A stretch of DNA of 64,000 nt from Kitasatospora purpeofusca. GTDB taxonomy: Bacteria > Actinomycetota > Actinomycetes > Streptomycetales > Streptomycetaceae. Shown piece after piece: positions 39,299-47,592 of the stretch; position 1 is the stretch's first letter, and each line of letters starts with the position of its first letter. Both the position numbers and the translations under genes were made by a program. Below the pieces are notes generated by a model that was given only the letters and a program-made list of their open reading frames with translations, had not been told where the DNA came from and did not search any database. The stretch is from NCBI RefSeq assembly GCF_000718025.1, contig NZ_JODS01000012.1, positions 1 to 64,000 of the forward strand, read 5' to 3'.

Positions 39299-41296
39299 AT
39301 GAACACATTCGCGCGCCGCGCGCTGGCGGCGGGGGCCGCCCTGCTCGCCTGCGTCGCCGTGACGGCGGGAACCGGCACCGCCGCCGGAGCAGCCGAGACC
39401 GTCGGAACCACCGGAACCGTCGGAACCACCGGAACCGTCGGGACCACTGCCTCCGGTGCGGCCGGGGCGGCACCGGCGGTCCTCGACGGACCGGCCCTGG
39501 CCGCCTCCTGGACCGGCCCGCTCAGCACCCGGGGCCGCTACGTCGTCGACGCCTCCGGTACCCGCTTCAAGCTCAGGTCCGGCAACTGGGCCGGCGCCCA
39601 GGGCACCTGGCAGGGCAGCGGACCGACCACCGACCCGGCCAACAACCAGGCCGGACAGGTCTCCTACAACCTGCCGCTCGGCCTGGACCGGGCCCCGATC
39701 GCCGACATCCTGGGCGGCTTCCACCGCCTCGGCATCAACAGCGTCCGGCTGCCCTTCGCCAACGCCCTGCTGCACGACCCGAGCACGGTGCCGGACGTCG
39801 CCGTCGCGGCCAACCCGCAGCTGCGCGGGAGGACCCCGCTCCAGGTGTTCGACGCGGTCGTCTCGGCGCTGACCGCCGACGGCTTCGCGGTGGTCCTCAA
39901 CAACCACACCACCAGCTACCGGTTCTGCTGCGGGCTGGACGGCAACGAGCGCTGGAACAGCGGCCAGTCCACCCAGCAGTGGATCGACGACTGGGTCTTC
40001 CTGGCCGGCCGGTACAAGGACAACAAGCGGGTGGTCGGCGCCGACCTGCGCAACGAGGTCCGCCGCGACACCTGGGACGACCCCAACTGGGGCCTGGGCG
40101 ACAGCCACGACCAGTACGCCGCCTTCGAGGAGGCCGGGAACCGGATCCTGCAGACCGACCCCGACCTGCTGGTCGTCATGGAGGGCATCAACTGGTACGG
40201 GATACCGGCCGCCGTGTTCAGCCACGGCCGGCCGCAGCTGACCCCGGTCCGCACCCTCTCCAACGCCCTGATCGACTCGGGCAAGCTGGTCTACTCGGCG
40301 CACTTCTACGGCTACACCGGCCCGGCCAACACGGGCGCGGCGAGCGGCTCCGCCGGATCCACGGGCGATCCGCGCTACCAGGACTTCACCCCGGCGCAGC
40401 TGGCGCAGGTCGTCGACGACGAGGCGCTGTTCGTCACCCAGGCCGGCCAGCACTTCACCGCGCCGGTGTGGATCAGCGAGTTCGGCGCCGGCGGCCGGGG
40501 CTCGACCGACGCCAAGGAACAGGCCTGGTTCGACAACTTCACCCGGATCCTGGCCGCGAACGACACCGACTTCGCCGTCTGGCCGCTGGTCGGCTGGCAC
40601 AGCAACGGCGTGCCGAACGACAGTTGGGCACTGCTCGACTTCGACACCGCCGGCCGCCCGCTCAGCCTGGAGGACCAGGGCGACTGGCGCGCCCCGTACT
40701 GGAACCGGCTGATCGCCGCGCCCTCGTACAGCGGCCAGGTCGCCCCCGCCCCGCACTGGGGCCTGCTCGACCTCGACCACGCCGACCTCGACCTCTCCCG
40801 GCGGATGCTCGCCCGGCCGGACTGGAGCCCGGGCAACCGCAAGGGCAACTGCCCCGACGGCCAGCGGCTGGTCGGCCTCGCCCGCAGTGACGGCCGCGGC
40901 CTGTGCACCGACGCCGGGCAGCCCGCGACCGGTGCCGGCGACTGGACCACCGTCACCGACGAGCGCTATGTGACCCACGGCGACTGGGCCTCCGGCTACA
41001 ACAAGCTCCAGTGCCCGGACGGCACCTTCGCCGTCGGCTACAGCGTGAACTCCAACGCGATGTCCGCCCTGCTCTGCGCGCCCGCGACCGCCGCCCTGCC
41101 GGCCGCCACCCGCACCCTGTGGTTCGACCACGGCGACAACCGCCCCGCCACCGGCGGCTCGTCCGGCAGCGACTGGGCCCCTGGCTACTACAAGGGGCAG
41201 TGCGGCGACAACGAGTACCTCGCCGGCGTCGCCTTCACCTGGAAGTGGCTGCACCACGGCGTCCCGGACGCGGTGCTCTGCCGCCCGCTCGGCTGA
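39299..41296 (+). CDS. Secreted GH5 glycoside hydrolase with a triple Cys-repeat tail
   Basis: Protein of 665 residues. A signal peptide (about 1-32) is followed by a GTVGTT repeat linker and a GH5 catalytic domain (about 65-490): RLPFANALL, the acid/base Glu253 in DLRNEVRRD, His335/Tyr337 in YSAHFYGYTG and the nucleophile Glu394 in WISEFGAGG. It probably cuts cellulose or another beta-glucan. The C-terminal part (about 515-665) has three repeats of the type DW-x-PG-x-x-K-x-x-C ... G ... LC (opening with DWSPGNRKGNC, DWASGYNKLQC and DWAPGYYKGQC), each with a Cys pair. Start ATG 39299, or ATG 39293 two codons earlier. It is closed by a hairpin. Confidence 0.88.
   Translation: MNTFARRALAAGAALLACVAVTAGTGTAAGAAETVGTTGTVGTTGTVGTTASGAAGAAPAVLDGPALAASWTGPLSTRGRYVVDASGTRFKLRSGNWAGAQGTWQGSGPTTDPANNQAGQVSYNLPLGLDRAPIADILGGFHRLGINSVRLPFANALLHDPSTVPDVAVAANPQLRGRTPLQVFDAVVSALTADGFAVVLNNHTTSYRFCCGLDGNERWNSGQSTQQWIDDWVFLAGRYKDNKRVVGADLRNEVRRDTWDDPNWGLGDSHDQYAAFEEAGNRILQTDPDLLVVMEGINWYGIPAAVFSHGRPQLTPVRTLSNALIDSGKLVYSAHFYGYTGPANTGAASGSAGSTGDPRYQDFTPAQLAQVVDDEALFVTQAGQHFTAPVWISEFGAGGRGSTDAKEQAWFDNFTRILAANDTDFAVWPLVGWHSNGVPNDSWALLDFDTAGRPLSLEDQGDWRAPYWNRLIAAPSYSGQVAPAPHWGLLDLDHADLDLSRRMLARPDWSPGNRKGNCPDGQRLVGLARSDGRGLCTDAGQPATGAGDWTTVTDERYVTHGDWASGYNKLQCPDGTFAVGYSVNSNAMSALLCAPATAALPAATRTLWFDHGDNRPATGGSSGSDWAPGYYKGQCGDNEYLAGVAFTWKWLHHGVPDAVLCRPLG
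39398..39447 (+). repeat. 18-bp in-frame repeat in the GH5 linker
   Basis: ACCGTCGGAACCACCGGA occurs twice and a third time in part, coding TVGTTG repeats between signal peptide and catalytic domain. The multiple of three means copy-number changes keep the frame. Confidence 0.8.
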
Positions 41297-41319
41297 CGCC
41301 CCGTCCCCGTCCGAAGGAG

Positions 41320-41356
41320 GGGGGTCCACCGGCCGGGTCCGGTCCGGTGGACCCCC
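41320..41356 (+). terminator. 13-bp hairpin after the GH5 gene
   Basis: GGGGGTCCACCGG (41320-41332) pairs perfectly with CCGGTGGACCCCC (41344-41356) around an 11-base loop, 23 bp after the stop codon. Confidence 0.87.
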
Positions 41357-41450
41357 TCACGGCATCGGCCCTCCCGGCCCTCCATCCGGGCCCTCCATCC
41401 CGGCCCTCCCGACCGTGCCGGCCCGGTACGTCGGCCGGCCCGGGCCGGGC

Positions 41451-41927
41451 TCAGGCTGGGTGACCGGCGTCGACGTCGGCGACATCGCGGAACGACAGCA
41501 CCTCCGCGCCCTCCGGCCCTCCGCCGACCGCCACCGGGGCCAGCAGCAGTCCGGTGTGGTCGCCCCAGTCCACGCAGTCGAGCACCCGGCCGACGAACCA
41601 GGCCGGCGCGGCCGGGAGCACCGGCACCCCGTGCGGGCCGCGGTACCACTCGACCTCGGCGAATTTGTCCGTGTCGTCACCGGTGCGACCCCCGAACAGC
41701 TCGGCCAGCCCGTGCCCGCGCGGCAGCAGGTGGACACCCAGCGCACCCGCCGCCAGGGCCGCGTCATGGGTGTGGTTCGCCTTGGAGATCCACACCACGA
41801 ACCGCACCGGATCGATCGAGCACTGTCCCGCGAACCCGACCAGGCACCCCGCCGGCGCCCGCCCGGGCGCGGTCACCACGTACACCGGGTAGTCCAGCAG
41901 GTCCGTGAACGCGTCGAACTCGCCCAT
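41451..41927 (-). CDS. Flavin reductase-like domain protein
   Basis: FMN-binding protein of 158 residues of the flavin reductase/HpaC-like fold. YPVYVVTAPGRAPAGCLVGFAGQCSIDPVRFVVWISKANHTHDAAL is the FMN-binding region and FGGRTGDDTDKFAEVEWYRGPHGVPVLPAAPAWFVGRVLDCVDWGDHTGLLL completes the split barrel. It may supply reduced flavin to an oxygenase or act as a reductase; no two-component oxygenase is adjacent. ATG 41927. It is convergent with the GH5 gene. Confidence 0.88.
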   Translation of the reverse strand: MGEFDAFTDLLDYPVYVVTAPGRAPAGCLVGFAGQCSIDPVRFVVWISKANHTHDAALAAGALGVHLLPRGHGLAELFGGRTGDDTDKFAEVEWYRGPHGVPVLPAAPAWFVGRVLDCVDWGDHTGLLLAPVAVGGGPEGAEVLSFRDVADVDAGHPA

Positions 41928-42027
41928 GGGACCAGCCTAGGGCGGGACGCGGCCGACGGCACGGTCCACCGGGCCGGGGGTGCCGTCGGCCCCCGGCGCA
42001 TGGCACTCGCCGCGACCGGCTTCCCGG

Positions 42028-43161
42028 TCACCGCCCGTGGCCGTCGCGGAACACGGCCGTGATCAGCGCGTCCAGGGCCCCCGGGAACACCTGCGCCGGG
42101 TCCATCGCGGCGTCGCCCGTGGTCAGCCCGGCCGTGAGGGTGCGACTGCCGTCCGGGGAGGCGATCATCAGCGCCCCGTAGCCGCCCGGGGCACCGCCGT
42201 TGTGGTGGACGATGAGGCCGTGCTCCGGGCCGAGGTCCTGCACGAACAGCCCGAGACCGTAACCGAGCATCCCGTGCGGCGTGCGCATCTCCTCCAGCAG
42301 CGGGGCCGGCAGCAGCCTGCCGCCCAGCAGCGCGGAGAAGAAGGCGTGCAGGTCCAAGGTGGTGGAGACCATGTCGCCGGCGCCGATCAGCAGCGAGCTG
42401 TTCTGCCGGGTCACGTCGACCACCTTCCACACCTCGCCGTCCTGGTAGCGGGCGTAGCCGTGCGCGTGCGGCTCGGGCAGCTCCGGGGAGTCGCCCGGCA
42501 CCACGGTGTCCCGCAGCCCGAGCGGCTCCAGGACGTAGCGGCGCATCGCCTCGGCGTACGGGAGGCCGCCGACCGCCTCGGCCAGCAGGGCGGCCACGGT
42601 GTAGTTGGTGTTGGAGTAGTCCTGGGCGGTGCCCGGCTCGAAGCGGGCCGGCTGGGCGAGCGCGTACCGCACCAGTTCCTCGGCCCGGTAGTTGTGGAAC
42701 CGGTTCTCCACCCAGGGCCCGCCGACCGAGGGGAGCCCCGGCACGAAGGTCCCGTCGGCGTCGAGCTCGCCGGTGTGGTTGTACAGCCCGCTGGTGTGCT
42801 GGAGCAGCATCCGCACGGTGATCCGCCCGTCCAGGCCGAGTTCCGGCAGGTGCTCGGCCACCGGGGCGTCCAGAGCGATCGCGCCGTCCGCGACCAGCCG
42901 CAGCACCAGCGCCGCGACGAAGGTCTTGGTGCTGCTGCCGATCCAGAACCGCCCGTCCACCGGGGGCAGTTCGGTCGCACCCAGCTCGCGCACCCCGGCG
43001 GCGCCGACCCAGGCTCCCCGCTCGTCGTGCACCCGCAGCTGGATCCCGGCGAACCCGGCGTCGACGAACGCCTGCGCGGCCGCCGCCAGTTCGGGCCGCT
43101 CCGGCCCGGCGGCCTCCGGCGACGGGGTGGACGCGTTCTGGGCGGTGGTGTCGACGGACAT
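42028..43161 (-). CDS. Beta-lactamase-fold serine hydrolase
   Basis: Protein of 377 residues related to class C beta-lactamases, DD-peptidases and esterases. The active-site SxxK is in FWIGSSTKTFVAALVL, the Tyr-x-Asn is YSNTNYTVAAL, and the third motif is VHHNGGAPGG (HNG instead of KTG). No signal peptide is visible, so it is probably a cytoplasmic esterase or amidase rather than a penicillin-binding protein. ATG 43161 with GAAGAGG upstream. The region ahead of it is AT-rich with several short repeats that may control it. Confidence 0.88.
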   Translation of the reverse strand: MSVDTTAQNASTPSPEAAGPERPELAAAAQAFVDAGFAGIQLRVHDERGAWVGAAGVRELGATELPPVDGRFWIGSSTKTFVAALVLRLVADGAIALDAPVAEHLPELGLDGRITVRMLLQHTSGLYNHTGELDADGTFVPGLPSVGGPWVENRFHNYRAEELVRYALAQPARFEPGTAQDYSNTNYTVAALLAEAVGGLPYAEAMRRYVLEPLGLRDTVVPGDSPELPEPHAHGYARYQDGEVWKVVDVTRQNSSLLIGAGDMVSTTLDLHAFFSALLGGRLLPAPLLEEMRTPHGMLGYGLGLFVQDLGPEHGLIVHHNGGAPGGYGALMIASPDGSRTLTAGLTTGDAAMDPAQVFPGALDALITAVFRDGHGR

Positions 43162-43209
43162 GGTGGTGCCTCTTCTCACGGATCGGTGCTGTCCGAACGA
43201 CCCTTCGCG

Positions 43210-43233
43210 GTTGTTCGGGAATCTCTGAACAAC
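43210..43233. promoter_or_regulatory. Inverted repeat upstream of the serine hydrolase gene
   Basis: GTTGTTC (43210-43216) and GAACAAC (43227-43233) are perfect arms with a 10-base centre, 49 bp upstream of the serine hydrolase start. It has the look of a repressor operator overlapping the promoter. Confidence 0.55.
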
Positions 43234-43315
43234 GACGACGCTACATTGCGTTCAGTATTCGGTCAACGATGAAGAGCTGCTTTAAGTAGCTTCAAAGCAA
43301 GGATTCTGACGCTTC

Positions 43316-43375
43316 CATTGCAATGGCTTGGCGCTCAATGCAACGAGCGGTCGGGGCATTCGTTGCAATGGCTTG
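43316..43375. repeat. TTGCAATGGCTTG direct repeat with a palindromic core
   Basis: TTGCAATGGCTTG occurs at 43318-43330 and 43363-43375. The first copy is part of the palindrome CATTGCAATG (43316-43325), and a third related motif, TCAATGCAACGAG, lies between them. Spacing between the copies is 45 bp, about four helical turns. Confidence 0.65.
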
Positions 43376-43511
43376 CGATGAACGCATCCGGGGCGCGCGG
43401 CCCGGCACTTGCCCGGGCGGAGGAGGGTGTGATCGGATCGCGGCGGCATCGCGTGCCGGTGACGGACTGCGTCAGGCATGGAGGTGCGACAACCGAAGGG
43501 ACGGCCCGAAC

Positions 43512-44015
43512 GTGGCTTCCCAGGACGGCGGCCGTACGGCCGCCCTCGGCCGGCAGCTCTCGCTGGCACACGACGAACTGCGTCGCCTGATCAACGACCT
43601 CAAGAGCGACCTCAAGTCCGGTGCGGGGCACCGGCGCACGGGCGGAGGCGGGACGCTCGCCGCCCACTGTCTGGCCTTCTGCAGCGCCCTGGAGACCCAC
43701 CACCGGGGCGAGGACGACGGACTGTTCGCGCAGTTGGTGCGCGAGCGGCCCGATCTGGCGGGGACGGTCGAGAAGCTGGTCGAGGACCACAGCTTCATCT
43801 CCTCGATCCTGACCCGGGTCGCCGAACTCGCCCGGCAGGCCGCCGACGACGGCGACCGGGGCGCGGACGAGGCGATCCGGCGCGAACTCGACGGGCTGAC
43901 GGCGATCATGGAGTCGCACTTCCGGTACGAGGAGCGGGTGATCGGCGCGGCGCTCGACCGGATGGTCCCGGACGGCGACTGGCCGGAGCCGGTCTTCCGC
44001 CCGGTCCGGACGTGA
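43512..44015 (+). CDS. Hemerythrin-domain protein
   Basis: Protein of 167 residues with the His/Glu pattern of a diiron hemerythrin-like four-helix bundle: LAHDELRRLI, LETHHRGEDDGLF, LVEDHSFISSIL and ESHFRYEERVIGAAL. Such proteins bind oxygen, nitric oxide or iron, or act as sensors. GTG 43512 has GAAGGGA upstream and gives the family length; the frame is open further upstream into the AT-rich region. It is followed by a strong hairpin. Confidence 0.88.
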   Translation: MASQDGGRTAALGRQLSLAHDELRRLINDLKSDLKSGAGHRRTGGGGTLAAHCLAFCSALETHHRGEDDGLFAQLVRERPDLAGTVEKLVEDHSFISSILTRVAELARQAADDGDRGADEAIRRELDGLTAIMESHFRYEERVIGAALDRMVPDGDWPEPVFRPVRT

Positions 44016-44054
44016 CCCCGCGACGGTGACGCGCGGGGGCGGCCGCGCCCCGCT

Positions 44055-44084
44055 CCCCCGGCCCGGATCCGTCCGGGCCGGGGG
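44055..44084 (+). terminator. 13-bp hairpin after the hemerythrin gene
   Basis: CCCCCGGCCCGGA (44055-44067) pairs perfectly with TCCGGGCCGGGGG (44072-44084) around a 4-base loop, between the hemerythrin stop and the P450 start. Confidence 0.88.
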
Positions 44085-44124
44085 CCCTGTCGGCCGCCCG
44101 GACGGCCCCGGCGAGAATGACCCG

Positions 44125-45363
44125 GTGACCACAGTTCTGAACCCCGCCGACGCCGCGTTCGCCCGCGACCCCTACCCGTACTACGCCGGGCTGCGCGCGC
44201 AGGGCCCGGCGGCCCGGGTGGACCTGTCCAACGGGACCTCGGCCTGGCTGGTGACCGGCTACCGGCAGGCCAGGGCGGTGCTGGCCGATCCCCGGTTCTC
44301 CAACGTCCCGGCGCCGCGCGCCGGCGGGTCCGGCCGGGTGGGACCGGCGGCCGGGGCGCGGTCCGTCCTGGAGCAGCACATGCTCAACACCGACGGCGCC
44401 GAGCACCGCCGCCTGCGCCGGCTGGCCTCGGTGGCCTTCACCCCCCGCCGGGTGGACGCCCTGGGCGAGCGGATCGCCCGGCTCACCGAGGAGGTGCTCG
44501 ACGGGCTCGCCGAGCGCCTCGACCGCGAGGGGGCCGCCGACCTCGTCGACGACTTCGCCTTCCCGCTGCCGGTCCTGGTGATCGGCGAGATCCTCGGCGT
44601 GCCCGAGGAGGACCGGGCGGACCTGCGCACCTGGACCTACCGGGTCGGCTCCCCCGCCGGCGCCCTCGCTCCCGGCGAGATCGACGACGCCTGGCAGAGC
44701 CTGCACCGGTACTTCACCGGACTCATCGCGGCCAAGCGGGAGCAGCCCGGCGAGGACCTGTTCAGCCTGCTCGCCGCCGACGAGGACGCCGAGGCGCTGG
44801 ACGACACCGAACTGCTGGCGATGGCGTTCCTGCTGCTCTTCGCCGGCTACGAGACGACCATGAACCTGCTCGCCTCCGCCTCGCTGCTGCTGCTCGGCCA
44901 CCCCGGCGAGCTGGCCTCGGCCCGGCAGGAGGGCGAGCCCCGGTGGGCCGCGGTGGTCGAGGAGACGCTGCGTCACGCCAGCCCGCTGGAGGGCACTACC
45001 TGGCGGCGCACCCGCGAGGAGGTCGACCTCGGTTCCGGCGCGGTCGTCCCGGGGGACTCCTCCGTCCTGGTCGTCCTGGCGGCCGCCAACCGCGATCCGG
45101 AGGTCTTCCCCGACCCGGACGCCTTCCGGCCCGACCGGTTCGCCCCCGGTGACGGCCGCGCCCTGCCGCACGTGGCCTTCGGGCACGGCCCGCACATCTG
45201 CCTGGGCGCCCGACTGGCGCGGCTGGAGGCGACGATCGCGCTGCCCCGCCTGTTCGACGCCCTGCCCGCGCTGTCCCTCGCCGCCGACCCCGCCGGGCTG
45301 CCGTACCGGCCGGGCCTCCTGGTGCGCGGCCCCCGCAGCCTCCCGGTGCGGCGAGCGGAGTAG
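44125..45363 (+). CDS. Cytochrome P450
   Basis: Soluble bacterial P450 of 412 residues. The I-helix oxygen-binding motif is LLFAGYETTMN (AGYETT rather than the common AGHETT), the ExxR is EETLR, and the haem-ligand loop is FGHGPHICLGARLARLE. HRRLRRLASVAFTPRR is the C-helix. The substrate is unknown, and no ferredoxin or ferredoxin reductase gene is adjacent, so electron donors must be encoded elsewhere. Start GTG 44125 gives a normal N-terminus. A TetR gene follows 61 bp downstream on the same strand, across a palindrome. Confidence 0.93.
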   Translation: MTTVLNPADAAFARDPYPYYAGLRAQGPAARVDLSNGTSAWLVTGYRQARAVLADPRFSNVPAPRAGGSGRVGPAAGARSVLEQHMLNTDGAEHRRLRRLASVAFTPRRVDALGERIARLTEEVLDGLAERLDREGAADLVDDFAFPLPVLVIGEILGVPEEDRADLRTWTYRVGSPAGALAPGEIDDAWQSLHRYFTGLIAAKREQPGEDLFSLLAADEDAEALDDTELLAMAFLLLFAGYETTMNLLASASLLLLGHPGELASARQEGEPRWAAVVEETLRHASPLEGTTWRRTREEVDLGSGAVVPGDSSVLVVLAAANRDPEVFPDPDAFRPDRFAPGDGRALPHVAFGHGPHICLGARLARLEATIALPRLFDALPALSLAADPAGLPYRPGLLVRGPRSLPVRRAE

Positions 45364-45395
45364 ATCCGCGCGATCCACGCGTTCCCCCTCCCTAC

Positions 45396-45410
45396 GTCAA
45401 TGCCGTTGAC
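45396..45410. promoter_or_regulatory. Candidate operator before the TetR gene
   Basis: GTCAATGCCGTTGAC has perfect 5-bp arms GTCAA/TTGAC around TGCCG, 15 bp upstream of the TetR start codon. The right arm also forms TTGACA. It is probably the site of TetR autoregulation. Confidence 0.6.
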
Positions 45411-45424
45411 ATACCCTGGCGCGC

Positions 45425-46132
45425 ATGACCGAACGTGTGGTTCCCGAGCCCGAGCGGAAGCGCCGCCGGCCCACCAAACAGGGCGTCGTCCTGTCCGCCG
45501 AGCTGATCGTCGACACCGCCCTGCGGCTGGTCGGCCTGCACGGCGCCGAGGCGCTCACCGTCCGGCGGCTCGGGGCCGCGCTCGGCGCCGACCCCAGCGC
45601 GGTGTACCGCTACTTCCACAGCACCGACGACCTGCTGATCGCCATCGCCGACGAGCTCATCGGCCGCGCCCAGCACGGCTGGCGGCCCACCGGCGACTGG
45701 CGGGCCGACCTGCGGGCCATCGGCCTGCGCATCCACGCCGCCTACCAGGCCCACCCCCAGGCCGCCCTGCTCGCCGCCCACCGCACCACCGGCCGGGCCA
45801 ACGAGATCACCGCCGTCGAGAACATCCTCGGCATACTGCGCAACGCCGGCTTCCCGGACCCCGAGGCCGTCCGCATCTACCACGCCTTCGTCGACCAGAG
45901 CCTCGGCTTCGCCGTGCTCGACGCCGCCGCCCTCGCCCTGCCCGCGGCCGCCCTGAGCGCCGACTACCAGGTCTGGCAGGCCTCCTACGCGCGCCTCGAC
46001 GCCACCACCCACCCGCACATCGCGGCCACCGCGCACCTGTTGACCGCCGACATGAACCGCAGCGCCTACCCCCACGCGCTCGACCTCCTCCTCGCCGCCG
46101 CCGAGGCACGGCTCGGGAGGCCGGACGACTGA
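45425..46132 (+). CDS. TetR-family regulator
   Basis: Regulator of 235 residues. The helix-turn-helix (about 25-70) reads LIVDTALRLVGLHGAEALTVRRLGAALGADPSAVYRYFHSTDDLLIAI. The C-terminal ligand domain is of the TetR_C type found in regulators with the RRLGxxLGxxPxAVYRHF signature. It likely represses itself and perhaps the P450 gene upstream; the operator-like palindrome lies between them. ATG 45425. Confidence 0.92.
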   Translation: MTERVVPEPERKRRRPTKQGVVLSAELIVDTALRLVGLHGAEALTVRRLGAALGADPSAVYRYFHSTDDLLIAIADELIGRAQHGWRPTGDWRADLRAIGLRIHAAYQAHPQAALLAAHRTTGRANEITAVENILGILRNAGFPDPEAVRIYHAFVDQSLGFAVLDAAALALPAAALSADYQVWQASYARLDATTHPHIAATAHLLTADMNRSAYPHALDLLLAAAEARLGRPDD

Positions 46133-46343
46133 GCGGGGCGGCCCGGTGGACGACAGGCAGAAGGCAGCCGGAAAGCCGGTGGAAGTACATTCGCCGTCGC
46201 GGCCGGCCACCGGGCCCGGGTGACCTGCGGCGCCGCACCCCGGCGGCCCGCCACACCCCCGGAACGGGGGCTTCCCCCGGCCGGGCGGGCGGCCGAGGAT
46301 ACGCCGGGATCCCGACGCCGCACGTCCGAAGGGCAGTTCACCC

Positions 46344-47465
46344 ATGCGTGACCACATCACCGGGCAGAGCCCCCGCGCCGCCCGCCTCGGCCGCCGGCTC
46401 GCCCCGGCCTTCGCCCTGGCCGCCGCCCTCGTGCTCGGCACCACCGCCCCCGCGCCCGCCGACCCGCTCGGCCTCCCGGACGCCCAGGACCTCGTAGGCG
46501 TAGGCGGGCAGGCGACCCAGAGCCTGCTGGCCCAGTTCTCCACCGACTACAACGCCGCCCTGGCCGCCGGCGGCGATACCAGCTCGCCCCGGCTGACCGG
46601 CTGGGACTCGGCCGGGCAGAGCCCGATCGTGCCCAAGTACGGGTCGTCCGCCATCTACCGGCCGTTCAGCACGGACGCCGGCGTGATCGCCATGGACATC
46701 TTCGGCTCGACGACCGTCAACTACGCCCGGGCCCTTCGGCCGCCGAGGCCCACCGACCCCGCCTACCTGCTCTTCATCGGGATGGCCAAGGACGCCGTCA
46801 GCTGGGCGGCCCCCGCCGGCGGGAACGCCCCGGTCTCGCTGACGACCGCCCAACTGGCCTCGATCTACGCCTGCCGGACCACCAACTGGCGCCAGATCAG
46901 CCCCGCGCTCCCCGACGCGGTCATCCACCCGGTCGTCAGCGGCAATGTCACGGTGGACCGCGACGGCGTGCACGGTTCGGGGCTGGACGCCACCTCCTTC
47001 TTCCTGGAGAAGATCGACTACGCCCGGGTGGTGGCCCAGGACCCGGTGACCGACCACTCCTGCGTCGGCGTCGTCGCCCGCGAGAACCAGGGCACCGACC
47101 CTCTCCTCCAGAACGCCGACGCCCTGGTGCCGTACTCCGTCGGCCGCTACGTCGGCCAGGCGTACAGCGGTTACACCACCCCCGGTGACGAGCCCGGGCC
47201 GCTCACCCCGCGCGGGATCAACGGGGTCGCCGCAGTCAACACCACCACGCACGCCATCAACCCGCAGTTCGCGGCGACACCGTTCGGCCGGATCGTGTCC
47301 AATGTCGTCCGCCAGAGCGAGTGGACCGCGCAGAACGCCAACGGCGTCGCGCTGCGCGCCGTCTTCGGCCCCACCGGGTGGATCTGCGGGCACGTCCTGA
47401 CCACCGTCCGCAGCCACGGCTTCCAACCGCTGCCGGGGTCAGCCTGCGGGACGGTCGTCCACTGA
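46344..47465 (+). CDS. Secreted PstS-like substrate-binding protein
   Basis: Protein of 373 residues with a signal peptide (about 1-41, cut near APAPADP). Mature-part features such as DLVGVGGQATQSLLAQFSTDYNAAL, IGMAKDAVSWAA and LTTAQLASIYACRTTNWRQI are those of phosphate-binding-protein-like domains (GSxT..., then KD.V.., then L...I..G...W). The usual phosphate-contact SGT pattern is not obvious, so another ligand is possible. No lipobox is visible and no ABC permease is nearby, so it may be a free extracellular binder. ATG 46344 with GAAGGG upstream. Confidence 0.82.
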   Translation: MRDHITGQSPRAARLGRRLAPAFALAAALVLGTTAPAPADPLGLPDAQDLVGVGGQATQSLLAQFSTDYNAALAAGGDTSSPRLTGWDSAGQSPIVPKYGSSAIYRPFSTDAGVIAMDIFGSTTVNYARALRPPRPTDPAYLLFIGMAKDAVSWAAPAGGNAPVSLTTAQLASIYACRTTNWRQISPALPDAVIHPVVSGNVTVDRDGVHGSGLDATSFFLEKIDYARVVAQDPVTDHSCVGVVARENQGTDPLLQNADALVPYSVGRYVGQAYSGYTTPGDEPGPLTPRGINGVAAVNTTTHAINPQFAATPFGRIVSNVVRQSEWTAQNANGVALRAVFGPTGWICGHVLTTVRSHGFQPLPGSACGTVVH

Positions 47466-47592
47466 CGGACCGCACGGGCCGGACCCGCCAGGCCGATCGG
47501 CCGGTCGATCGGCCGGGGCGGCGTGTCGAACGCCGGATCGGGACGCCCGAGGAGAGGGTGACCGGCGGGGGATCCCACGAGGAGGAGCGAGA

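Larger units (their letters stand above)
43162..43511. other. AT-rich divergent promoter region with short repeats
   Basis: The 350-bp gap between the serine hydrolase gene (minus) and hemerythrin gene (plus) includes the most AT-rich DNA in this part (about 43215-43345). It holds an inverted repeat, a CATTGCAATG palindrome and a repeated TTGCAATGGCTTG. Frames on both strands (95 and 90 codons) were judged to be chance. Confidence 0.5.

Noticed and set aside
43282..43590. Frames of 95 and 90 codons around the hemerythrin start
   Set aside because: They overlap each other on opposite strands and the well-supported hemerythrin gene; their composition is random.
45406..45411. TTGACA as -35 box of the TetR gene
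   Set aside because: Only 13 bp separate it from the start codon, leaving no room for a -10 element and transcript start before the ATG; it is better explained as an operator arm.
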